From the NCBI RefSeq assembly GCF_011074795.1, contig NZ_JAAMPF010000026.1, positions 1 to 64,000 of the forward strand: a DNA stretch of 64,000 nt. The letters run 5' to 3'. A program made the translations under genes and the position numbers. The notes under the pieces are model-generated. The model had not been told where the DNA came from and searched no databases. It worked only from the letters and a program-made list of their open reading frames with translations. Shown in pieces: positions 29,507-37,261 of the stretch (positions within the stretch are counted from its first letter, which is position 1; each line of letters opens with the position of its first letter). Source of the DNA: Marinobacter salicampi (GTDB taxonomy: Bacteria; Pseudomonadota; Gammaproteobacteria; Pseudomonadales; Oleiphilaceae).

Positions 29507-29608
29507 GCGATGCATCCGTGCCTATAGTGTACCGCTGTTGCAACGGGGAGGAAATATACTGATACCGGCTCAAGCGGTCAACCTCTTTATGAACCGGATG
29601 GCTGCCCG

Positions 29609-30568
29609 TTAGGAGGTTCGCACGGGTCGAAGCCAGCCCCGCACTGCCTTGCTAAGCACTGCCCACCGGTTGATCAGAAGCGCGGCAAAGATCAGGGTGC
29701 ACCCTATAAGCTGGGGCCCGCTCATGGTCTCCCGGAACCAGCCGGCGGCAAACAGGGCGACCCACACCGGCTCCAGAACCATAATGACAACCCCGTGGCT
29801 GTGTGAAGACAGGCTCTGGGCATAGGTCTGAACATAGAAACGTGCAGCGGTGCCAATGAGAGCGCTGGCGACCACCCACCAGATCAGGATGGGTGGAAAA
29901 TCCGCAAAGGTCAGTGACCAGTCCGGCTCGAGTATCAGTGACAGTACAGCGGCAAATCCGCCTACCGTGAGCAGGGTGAGGGCGGTAAGCAGCAGCGCCG
30001 GGACTCTGTCCTTCTGAACGGTGACGCCCTGGCGGTTGGTCTCAGCCCGCGTATTGGCCGCCCGCGTATTCATCAGGAAGAACAGGGCGAAAATAAACGC
30101 GGCGGCCACAAAAAATAGTTGCCCCGGTTCCGGCCTGAAGCCGTGCTGCAGTGACAGCAGGGCCAGCCCTGCCACCGCCACGGGTATGGCCAGCCAGGTG
30201 CTGACCGGCTGCGGCTCCCGGAACACAATCCTTGCAATGACCGGCACAATGACAACGCCCAGGCTGGTAAGGAAAGCTCCTTCACCCACATGACTGCCGT
30301 GGAACAGGCCCATCACCCAGAAGCTCATGGCAATGCCGAACACCAGCCCTACCTGCAGACTGCGAACCAGATGATCACGGGTCAGCCTTCGCAGGTGTCG
30401 GTGAGCCGCAATGGCAAGCACTCCGCCTGCCAGAAAGAACCGCAGCGCCATGAACAGAAGCGGTGGCATCATCAGTACGGCTTCTTTGGAAAACATCCAG
30501 CTGATGCCCGCAAGTAGCGTTACCACAACCAGCAAAAGGTCGGACTTATGGGCATTGGACAAAGGCAT
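29609..30568 (-). CDS. EamA/DMT family transporter
   Basis: A 319-residue inner-membrane protein with ten predicted helices in two repeated EamA halves; the second begins near AVLSLILEPDW. PPLLFMALRFFLAGG and the late LEPVWVALFAAGWFRE are family hallmarks. It would export or import a small metabolite, unknown here. The ATG at 30568 gives the usual short N-terminus; AAGGA lies rather far upstream, so the start is moderately sure. Confidence 0.88.
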   Translation of the reverse strand: MPLSNAHKSDLLLVVVTLLAGISWMFSKEAVLMMPPLLFMALRFFLAGGVLAIAAHRHLRRLTRDHLVRSLQVGLVFGIAMSFWVMGLFHGSHVGEGAFLTSLGVVIVPVIARIVFREPQPVSTWLAIPVAVAGLALLSLQHGFRPEPGQLFFVAAAFIFALFFLMNTRAANTRAETNRQGVTVQKDRVPALLLTALTLLTVGGFAAVLSLILEPDWSLTFADFPPILIWWVVASALIGTAARFYVQTYAQSLSSHSHGVVIMVLEPVWVALFAAGWFRETMSGPQLIGCTLIFAALLINRWAVLSKAVRGWLRPVRTS

Positions 30569-30753
30569 CGGGGCGATTATTCCTTTCGGCTCATGTGGGC
30601 AGGCGGCAAACATTACCACAGGCAGTCACCGGACAACGAGCAACCCCTCTGCCCGGTAAATTTGACCACCACGATGTTAATTCTACAAAATAAAATTACG
30701 GCACGATGCCCAATTCCCAGCCACCTATATTTGGGGCACTTCAGGAGACAAGG

Positions 30754-31701
30754 ATGAACTCCAGTTTTTCCTCTGAATTGATGAAACTATCCCGGACCTG
30801 TATTAATGCTGCGTTTGGCAGCTTAGGTTTTGAACTGCGACGAAAACCCCTGGGAAGAGGCATTCCGAAATCGCCGCCACCCCTGTTTGATGATCCTATT
30901 GAAGCGATGTATCACCAGCGGGGTGGAGAAAATGCTCTATTTAAATGTCCCGTTAACCGGCTTGTTGAGCTGAAGGGGTTCGGGTTTGGCGAGCAAAAGT
31001 GGCATCCGATGGTGAATGTGACCAATGGCTATAATCAGTACGGCTATGATGTTGCAGACAGACTCTTGAGTAAATATTACCGGACCCATCATCCTGATAA
31101 TGCCGCGGAGGCCCTGCCTGGGTTCGCGGACTCACCCGCCCTTTTCGCAGAGGCGCCCTCGCATATTTACTACCTCGCTCCCTGGAACGCTCGCTCTGCT
31201 GAAACGATCGATTCCCTCGCAAGAGCATGGACTTATCAGGAAAACGTCGCAAACGGAAGGGACGATCTTTTTCTCGACCCCCACGGTTTCATGATGCACG
31301 GCCCAGTGCACAGAGCAAAACGCAAGCTTGAACTGAGGCGGCTCACCCAGTTGGTAGACTCGATCAGGAACAATGGTTTTTCCCCTGGCGCCAATATTAA
31401 CGTAAGGGTTTTGAAGCGAAACGACGAATTGTTATTCGTAGTCAATGGCGGCGGACACCACAGGGCCTCGGTTGTGGCTGCCCTTGGCTATGAATGGGTA
31501 CCAGCGAGGTTTTACCCCGGTCCCATCATTATTGATGTTGCAGAGGCGGAACTTTGGCCCAGTGTCCGTTCCGGAGTCTGGAGTATCCATCAGGCGAGAG
31601 CATACGTTGACTATCTTTTTGATTTCGACTCCCGCGCCTGGGCTGAATCGAGGGGGCTGCTCCTTGAACAGAATATCCCTCATTCAAAGGCTCCAGAATA
31701 A
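30754..31701 (+). CDS. Uncharacterised protein with ParB/sulfiredoxin-like segment
   Basis: A 315-residue protein I do not recognise as a whole. AGGAG stands six bases before the ATG at 30754. Residues about 220-260 (INVRVLKRND, then NGGGHHRASVVAALGYEWVPARF) resemble the ParB/Srx fold, in which a short strand, the G-H-R-x-A helix and a following strand bind nucleotide. It has no signal peptide or membrane helix apart from a weak hydrophobic stretch near 20. Similar proteins sometimes sit near polysaccharide genes. The sequence is more AT-rich than its flanks, so transfer is possible. Confidence 0.6.
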   Translation: MNSSFSSELMKLSRTCINAAFGSLGFELRRKPLGRGIPKSPPPLFDDPIEAMYHQRGGENALFKCPVNRLVELKGFGFGEQKWHPMVNVTNGYNQYGYDVADRLLSKYYRTHHPDNAAEALPGFADSPALFAEAPSHIYYLAPWNARSAETIDSLARAWTYQENVANGRDDLFLDPHGFMMHGPVHRAKRKLELRRLTQLVDSIRNNGFSPGANINVRVLKRNDELLFVVNGGGHHRASVVAALGYEWVPARFYPGPIIIDVAEAELWPSVRSGVWSIHQARAYVDYLFDFDSRAWAESRGLLLEQNIPHSKAPE

Positions 31702-31712
31702 CCCTGGAGTCA

Positions 31713-31734
31713 GTTGGCAGGCCAGGCTGCCAAC
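31713..31734. terminator. Hairpin between convergent genes
   Basis: GTTGGCAG and CTGCCAAC form a perfect eight-pair stem around GCCAGG, between the ends of two convergent genes. There is no T run, so termination is only likely. Confidence 0.5.
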
Positions 31735-31767
31735 CATGACCCATCCCTGGGCCATGGTCATCCCTGA

Positions 31768-32856
31768 TCAGTTCAAGGTGTTGTAAACCAGGCTTGACAT
31801 ATCCGTCTGGTCCGAGCCAGGCACTTCAATGTACCGGTCTCCCGCTCCCCACCATTGCCACCAGGCACGCTGGTTGTATGTGCGGCTGGCAAAGTCGACC
31901 CGGAAGCCGTTCAGGGTTGTGTTGTTCACCACGGGCACGGAAATGTTACCGGTTTCGCTGCCCAGGACCCCGCTATGGGACACGTCCTCGTTCATCAATA
32001 CCGGGTAGTGATTGTAATAGAGCCCGTCGGGGCCATTCTGGCTGGTGTACTTGCCCCCGAGGCTGAGATTGGACACGCAGGAGTCGATGCCCTCTGCGGT
32101 GGTTGCGCCACAGGCGGAGTGCACCGGAACCACTCCATCATCCTTGCCTTCGATAAAGGGCTTGGTTATGCCCCCGTAGGAGGAGCCACCTGCGACCAGC
32201 CGGATGCGGGGAATATCGTTGGGCCCCACTGCCAGGTTCCGTGCCGTATTGGTCTGAAGGTCGTTCACAACCCCGAGCCTGCCGGGCGTGGGGGTTATGC
32301 CGGTGAACGCCTTCACCGCAGCTTTGACGGGCGCCAGGTACCAGCTGTCGTTGTAGGCGATGCTTACCGCCAGGTCGGCCAGCTCAGTACCGCCGCCGGC
32401 GCCAGAGAAGTCCAGGGAAGTCAGTATCTTCAGCGGCGGCAGGCCGTCAGCCTGCAACCAGCGGGCCTGGTTTTCCAGCAGGTATCGGGTCACCAGGTCA
32501 CCGGTCGAGTGGGACACCACGATGCAGTAATTGTCGCACAGCCCCTGCTGGCTAATGGACTGCATTTGCTGATATGCCTGCTCTGCAATAGAGCCCTCGA
32601 CACGGCCATTACTGGGCCAGTCGATTCTAGCCTCAGCCCGGGACAGCCAGAAGGTGCGCCAGTAGTCTTCCCCGGCTGCTTTAACTTCATCGAGATTGGC
32701 GGGTGGGTCGGACAGGTCCTCCTGCTGAAACCCATGCACGAGTATTACATTGTGGCCGGCCAACTGGGCGCTGGTGCTGGCGGCAAACAGACTGGCTGAC
32801 ATGACCGCCGTGGCGAGCAGTGTCTTTCTGGTAAGTGTTGTCTTTGTTGATTTCAT
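31768..32856 (-). CDS. Secreted lipase/esterase, alpha/beta hydrolase
   Basis: A 362-residue exported hydrolase. The signal peptide ends near AASTSAQ. The oxyanion strand is ILVHGF (about 38-43). The nucleophile elbow is SHSTG with S117, a variant of GHSxG with serine in the first place. DDGVVP and DVSHSG offer the acid and histidine. Cysteine pairs suggest disulfides in the periplasm or outside. Long-chain triglyceride or ester cleavage is the family role. The gene at 32933 lies 76 bases upstream on the same strand and may be co-expressed. Confidence 0.85.
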   Translation of the reverse strand: MKSTKTTLTRKTLLATAVMSASLFAASTSAQLAGHNVILVHGFQQEDLSDPPANLDEVKAAGEDYWRTFWLSRAEARIDWPSNGRVEGSIAEQAYQQMQSISQQGLCDNYCIVVSHSTGDLVTRYLLENQARWLQADGLPPLKILTSLDFSGAGGGTELADLAVSIAYNDSWYLAPVKAAVKAFTGITPTPGRLGVVNDLQTNTARNLAVGPNDIPRIRLVAGGSSYGGITKPFIEGKDDGVVPVHSACGATTAEGIDSCVSNLSLGGKYTSQNGPDGLYYNHYPVLMNEDVSHSGVLGSETGNISVPVVNNTTLNGFRVDFASRTYNQRAWWQWWGAGDRYIEVPGSDQTDMSSLVYNTLN

Positions 32857-32932
32857 CGTTCGCTCCGTCCTTGTACACGTTGTTGTTATTTAGGTACTGC
32901 AACGTTGCTGGATCTGCGGCGCAAAGCCGCTA

Positions 32933-33994
32933 TCAGAAGCCCGCCGTCATCTTGTTCAGCAGGGCGGCGCGCTCTTCTGATTCTGGGTTTCGGGCCCGGG
33001 TATTCTCCAGTTGGTCCAGGTCCGGTGGTGTAAATGTAAAGCCTTCGTCGGGACCGAAAGCGTAATCCGTGCGGTCGCCGGGACGCGCTGGCAGCCGGCG
33101 TATCTGCAATCCTTTCAGCTGCAGCTCTTTGGCGTCCGCCTTGTCGGCAAGAACCGACCCATGGGCCTTGAGCTCAAAGGCGTCCGAGCCGCTGCCAAGG
33201 TTTTTCTCGCTGTTCAGCTGGGCCACTGGCTGGCCGTCAGCATAGAGTTGTGCGCTGAGTCCGTAGTGGCCGCCCTCATCGGCGTCGAATTCCACCGGAA
33301 TGATCAGGTCGTTACCAGTGATACGGGTGTCGCCAAGACCCTCGATCTCACCAAGATAGGGCTCTACCGTCAGGGTCGATACGTGACGCAAAGGCTTGCT
33401 GTCTACCGTCGCCTCAACAATCAGCCGGTATTCCCCGGGTTCAATGTCGCTGTCCAGCACGCCCTGGTAGTAGCCGTCCTCCTGGAATTCGAGGGTTCCC
33501 TGTTCGGCTTTGGTCTGGTCAGCCGCGGACTCAAGTGTGACGTCCATGGTCCGATTCACTACCTCGGGTCCGGACAGGCTTGCAACGACCAGGATCTCGT
33601 CACCCCGAGTGAAGCGGTATTTCTCCAGGGAAACACTGAACTGACCGCCATCGGCCAGGGGCAGGTCCACAGGCTCATAGTGATTACCCCGGTAGGCTTT
33701 AGCCTGGGCTTCGGTCAGGGGCACAGAGTAGGCCGGGTAACGTGATGCCTCCTGGTACTGTTCCGCCACATTGGCCAACATGAATCGCACCGGGTCGTCT
33801 GGCGGCGGGGCCTGGGGCGTCCCGGTTGGGCTGGATGCGTTCGAGGCGCCTTTCTGGAGCTGGGTAGGGGGATTGGTGGTGGTTTCAGAGCTACCGGGCC
33901 AGGCCCAGTTCTGGTGCTCTGCAGATAACAGGAAGCCAAGGCCGGCAGCACTGCCAACCAGCGTAGAAATGACCAGGAATCCCCGAAGTGCCAT
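32933..33994 (-). CDS. Membrane-anchored periplasmic beta-rich protein next to the lipase
   Basis: A 353-residue protein with one N-terminal membrane helix (about 5-23), a Pro/Ser/Thr-rich linker (about 35-70) and a large beta-rich region with Ig-like repeats (QFSVSLEKYRFTRGDEILVVASL, then DIEPGEYRLIVEATV). The layout of anchor, linker and domain recalls lipase foldases (Lif), but the Lif motif RxxFDY(F/C)LSA is absent and the domain is not helical. It may instead help lipase folding, anchoring or sensing, or be an unrelated choice-of-anchor protein. The function is not known. Confidence 0.65.
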   Translation of the reverse strand: MALRGFLVISTLVGSAAGLGFLLSAEHQNWAWPGSSETTTNPPTQLQKGASNASSPTGTPQAPPPDDPVRFMLANVAEQYQEASRYPAYSVPLTEAQAKAYRGNHYEPVDLPLADGGQFSVSLEKYRFTRGDEILVVASLSGPEVVNRTMDVTLESAADQTKAEQGTLEFQEDGYYQGVLDSDIEPGEYRLIVEATVDSKPLRHVSTLTVEPYLGEIEGLGDTRITGNDLIIPVEFDADEGGHYGLSAQLYADGQPVAQLNSEKNLGSGSDAFELKAHGSVLADKADAKELQLKGLQIRRLPARPGDRTDYAFGPDEGFTFTPPDLDQLENTRARNPESEERAALLNKMTAGF

Positions 33995-34175
33995 AGCGTT
34001 TCCGTTTTCGCCGCCTAAGAAATGAAAGCGGGTTCAAAGTTATTGTTGTTTAAAAAACATACATAGCCAAACGGACCCCGGCAATGGAAACGGGAAGATT
34101 GTGCCGTTTTGTTGTGCCCGCGTGACCCAAGTCACAGTTTATTGCGGGCGCATTCAGGAGAGCAGGGTGGCAGTT

Positions 34176-34784
34176 TTACTGATCGTTGCGAATGGCCTCA
34201 AACTCGAAACGCAGTTTCACTTCATCACCCACCAGCTTCGGGTCCAGGGCGTAGATCATGCCCCATTCACTACGTTTTATGGTGGCGCGGGCCGATATCC
34301 CGAGGGTGTACTTGCCGTGTCCGATGGGGTACTCGGCCGCTTTGTTCAACGTGACATCCAGGGTGACCGGCCGGGTCTTTCCCAACAGCGTGAGCTCGCC
34401 CGTAAGCTCTCCCGTAGCCTCTCCGGTTGCCATGAAGTCAGTCACTTCAAACTCAACCCGGGGATGGTCATCCACATCAAGGAAGTCATCCTTACGAAGA
34501 TGCTCGTCGCGCTTTTTGTGGTTGGAAAAAACACTGTCGCTTTCCACCACCACCGTTCCTGAGCTCACTACCTGTGCTTCGTCGTCATATTCAAAGGAGC
34601 CCCGAGCCTCAAGAAACATCCCGATGACACTGGCGTAGCCGATGTGGCTTACTTCAAATGTCATGGTGAAATGGTCTTCATCAATGATGTACTGACGGGG
34701 CTCGGCGGCCAGGGCGCCATAGCCGAAAAAGCCCAGCAGGGCGACGGCGCATGTTGGGAAAAACCTTGCCTGTCTTGCTCCCAT
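34176..34784 (-). CDS. YceI-family periplasmic lipid-binding protein
   Basis: A 202-residue protein with a signal peptide (cleavage near ALAAEP) and the YceI lipocalin-like fold: YIIDEDHFTMTFEVSHIGYASVIGMF opens the barrel, and GKTRPVTLDVTLNKA and ISARATIKRSEWGM are typical. Family members bind isoprenoid chains such as polyprenyl lipids or ubiquinone. AAGGAG precedes the ATG. It starts 13 bases after the CDP-alcohol phosphatidyltransferase gene, so both form an operon. Confidence 0.9.
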   Translation of the reverse strand: MGARQARFFPTCAVALLGFFGYGALAAEPRQYIIDEDHFTMTFEVSHIGYASVIGMFLEARGSFEYDDEAQVVSSGTVVVESDSVFSNHKKRDEHLRKDDFLDVDDHPRVEFEVTDFMATGEATGELTGELTLLGKTRPVTLDVTLNKAAEYPIGHGKYTLGISARATIKRSEWGMIYALDPKLVGDEVKLRFEFEAIRNDQ

Positions 34785-34797
34785 GGAATTCTCCTTG

Positions 34798-35547
34798 TCA
34801 GCCGGTCGGTTTTTGGATACTCGTTGTCGATCTCAACAACCACAGGGTATCCACCACAAATGAATAGGTCAGAAGGGCCAGCGCCAGAGCCAGGGCAATG
34901 CTGGCAAACCAGGGGCTGACAAAAGGCAGAATCACAATCAGCAGGGTAGCGCTTTGCCAGACGCAGACCGTTTTGCGTCGGAAGCTCTCCGGCAAATCGG
35001 CTTTAAGGGCAGGGCACAGCTGTCCTGCCACAAGAAACCCGTAGCGCATCAGGCCAAGGGCAACAACCCAGGGCCCCGCTTTATCCAGTACGATTACCGC
35101 GCCGCAGAGCAGCAGGATAAAAAAAGCGTCCAGCTCCATATCGAAGCGGGCGCCAAAGTCGGACTCGGTGTGGGTTGCCCTGGCAATGGCGCCATCGAAG
35201 CCGTCAAGAACAAGCACCACGAGGCTGGCGATAGCGAATGGCCAGACCAGGCCTGGGAGAACATCCGGTACCAATACGACGGCACCGAGGAGCGAGGTCA
35301 TAACGGCACGGACGAGTGTAATCCGGTTGGCCCAGCCAAAGTCCCGAGCATTCTGGTAACTACGCCAACTCCAGGCAATCAGTGCGCTGACCACGCCATA
35401 AAGGAGGACGCCGGGCAATAGAATGGATGCCGGCAAGGACAGCAGGACAGCGGCAATGCCCCAGGCAGCCACAAGCAGGAGCAAACCCCAGCACAGCTCG
35501 GCACCGATGCCCGGGGCGTTGCCTGATTGTGAAGCTGTTGAATCCAT
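34798..35547 (-). CDS. CDP-alcohol phosphatidyltransferase family protein
   Basis: A 249-residue integral membrane enzyme with about six to seven helices. It keeps the full catalytic motif D-G-x2-A-R-x8-G-x3-D-x3-D, beginning DGAIAR at about residue 120. Enzymes with this motif transfer a phosphoalcohol from a CDP-linked donor to an alcohol acceptor, usually for phospholipid head groups. The ATG at 35547 has AGGTGA close upstream; an upstream frame to 35658 would run through the inverted repeats and is rejected. It is divergent from the dehydrogenase gene. Acceptor and donor are unknown. Confidence 0.88.
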   Translation of the reverse strand: MDSTASQSGNAPGIGAELCWGLLLLVAAWGIAAVLLSLPASILLPGVLLYGVVSALIAWSWRSYQNARDFGWANRITLVRAVMTSLLGAVVLVPDVLPGLVWPFAIASLVVLVLDGFDGAIARATHTESDFGARFDMELDAFFILLLCGAVIVLDKAGPWVVALGLMRYGFLVAGQLCPALKADLPESFRRKTVCVWQSATLLIVILPFVSPWFASIALALALALLTYSFVVDTLWLLRSTTSIQKPTG

Positions 35548-35595
35548 AAGTTCACCTGAACGTATTACCTGCGCCAGCCATAGGGACCAGGTTAT

Positions 35596-35646
35596 CCCAG
35601 TATGTAGATAGGTACTGGGCGTTATTCCAGTATGTCGATAGACTGG
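35596..35646. repeat. Two tandem inverted repeats in the divergent promoter region
   Basis: CCCAGT-N12-ACTGGG spans 35596-35619 and CCAGT-N10-ACTGG spans 35627-35646. Both also share the direct sequence CCAGTATGTNGATAG. They lie between two divergent genes, where paired operator sites for one regulator would be expected. No regulator gene is adjacent. Confidence 0.6.
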
Positions 35647-35765
35647 TTGCGCAGACAAGGATCTCTACCAGAGCATACGTCAATATCGGGGGTGTGGATG
35701 CGTTCCGCTTCCCCCTGAAGGTGGCAGGCCTGGCAGAGGATATGGAACCGACACAGGAAAACACC

Positions 35766-36836
35766 ATGACCGCCAAAACCCACAGGTCCCGCTCGCCAGC
35801 TCCAGCCTCGGGCACGGCCCGGGCTTTCTGGGTGACCGGAGCAGCAAGAGGCGAGATCCGCGACGTGAATCCGGGCCAGGGCCAGGCGGCAGGCGATTTA
35901 GGTGCCGATGCAGAACCAGCAGGAAGTCAGCAGCTCATTGAAGTCGAAACCCTTTACTCGGCCGTCAGCCGTGGCACCGAGAGTCTGGTGTTTCTCAACA
36001 GGATTCCCGAGTCCGAATTCCAGCGGATGCGTGCCCCTTTCCAGCGCGGGGAGTTTCCCTTCCCCGTCTGCTATGGCTATTCCAACGTCGGGTGCGTGGT
36101 CGAGGGACCATCGTCATTGCTGGGTCAGGCGGTCTTTACGCTGTTTCCCCATCAGACCCGGTTCCGGGTGCCGGCCGAAGCCGTTGTGCCGGTGCCTGAG
36201 TCGGTGCCGGCGGCAAGGGCGGTCTTGGCGGCCAACATGGAAACGGCCATCAACGGCCTCTGGGATGCCGAGCCAAGAATCGGAGACAGGATTGCCGTTG
36301 TTGGCTGCGGCGTTGTGGGCAGCCTGGTTGCTTACCTTGCCAGCCGGATTCCGGGCTCCCGGGTTACAGCCATTGATACCGATGAGCGTCGGCTCGCGCT
36401 TCTTGACCATCTGGGCGTGCGTTTCGCAACCCGGACCCAGGAAACCGACTTTGATCTGGTTATTCACGCCAGCGGCCACCCCGACGGTCTCAGAACTGCC
36501 CTTGGTCTGGCTGGTAAAGAGGCTCGTATTGTTGAAATGAGCTGGTATGGCGACCAGGAGGTCAACGTACCCTTGGGTGGCCGGTTCCACTCCCAGAGAC
36601 TGACCATCCGCTCAAGTCAGGTGGGTGGTATCAATCAGGCTCAAACACCCCGCTGGGATTATCGCAGGCGGCTGGGGCTGGCACTGTCGTTACTGGCTGA
36701 CCCGGCGCTGGATGCGCTTTTCTCCAGCGAGAGCAGATTCGAGGATCTGCCCGAGACCATGGCCTGGCTCTGCCAGCCAGGAAACGGTGAACTCTGCCAC
36801 CGGGTGATCTACCCGGGCGCTGACAACCATAGCTGA
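35766..36836 (+). CDS. Zinc-type alcohol dehydrogenase superfamily protein
   Basis: A 356-residue medium-chain dehydrogenase fold. The NAD(P)-binding region is IAVVGCGVVGSLVAYLAS, and SAVSRGTESLVFLNRIP and PVCYGYSNVGCVVEG form the catalytic domain. The classical structural zinc cysteine cluster is not evident, as in several enoyl-reductase-like members. I chose the ATG at 35766 because AGGA stands seven bases away; in-frame starts at 35742 and GTG 35694 are possible. It heads a plus-strand run with the PTPS-like, glycosyltransferase-methyltransferase and membrane genes, suggesting an oxidoreductase step in a shared pathway. Confidence 0.85.
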   Translation: MTAKTHRSRSPAPASGTARAFWVTGAARGEIRDVNPGQGQAAGDLGADAEPAGSQQLIEVETLYSAVSRGTESLVFLNRIPESEFQRMRAPFQRGEFPFPVCYGYSNVGCVVEGPSSLLGQAVFTLFPHQTRFRVPAEAVVPVPESVPAARAVLAANMETAINGLWDAEPRIGDRIAVVGCGVVGSLVAYLASRIPGSRVTAIDTDERRLALLDHLGVRFATRTQETDFDLVIHASGHPDGLRTALGLAGKEARIVEMSWYGDQEVNVPLGGRFHSQRLTIRSSQVGGINQAQTPRWDYRRRLGLALSLLADPALDALFSSESRFEDLPETMAWLCQPGNGELCHRVIYPGADNHS

Positions 36837-36862
36837 ACCCATCAATTATCAAGGAGTCGTAC

Positions 36863-37261
36863 ATGTTCAGTCTGACTGTCCGGGATCACCTCATGATTGC
36901 CCACAGTTTCAAGGGCGAGATCTTCGGCCCCGCCCAGGGCCTCCACGGGGCCACCTATCTTGTGGATGTGAGTTTTGAGCGTTCTGAACTGGACCAGGAT
37001 GACCTTGTGGTGGATATCGGTTTGGCCAGTGAGGCGCTCAAGACGACACTGGCACGTTTCAACATGAAGAACCTGGACGACCTTCCTGAACTCGCCGGCC
37101 GCAACACCACTACAGAGTTCATGGCGAAGACCATTTTTGACCACATGGCCCAGGCCATCGGTTCCGGGGTCCTGGGTGAAACCGGCAAAGGCCTCGAGGC
37201 CCTGACAGTGACTCTGAGCGAGTCCCATGTCGCCTGGGCGAGTTACCGTGGCAAGCTCTGA
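36863..37261 (+). CDS. Divergent 6-pyruvoyl-tetrahydropterin synthase/QueD-like protein
   Basis: A 132-residue T-fold protein of COG0720. Canonical members bind zinc with three histidines: one near the N-terminus and two in an HGH motif, and use a cysteine or a triad for catalysis. Here H14 and H28 remain, but HGH reads HGA (A30), and the protein has no cysteine at all. TTTEFMAKTIFD keeps the usual substrate-binding glutamate (E85), and SESHVAW may supply H122. It probably acts on a pterin-like substrate by another route, or has lost catalysis. It overlaps the next gene by 35 bases. Confidence 0.82.
   Translation: MFSLTVRDHLMIAHSFKGEIFGPAQGLHGATYLVDVSFERSELDQDDLVVDIGLASEALKTTLARFNMKNLDDLPELAGRNTTTEFMAKTIFDHMAQAIGSGVLGETGKGLEALTVTLSESHVAWASYRGKL

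Noticed and set aside
35592..35646. CRISPR-like direct repeats
   Set aside because: Only two short copies about 30 bases apart with inverted arms; no spacers or cas genes.
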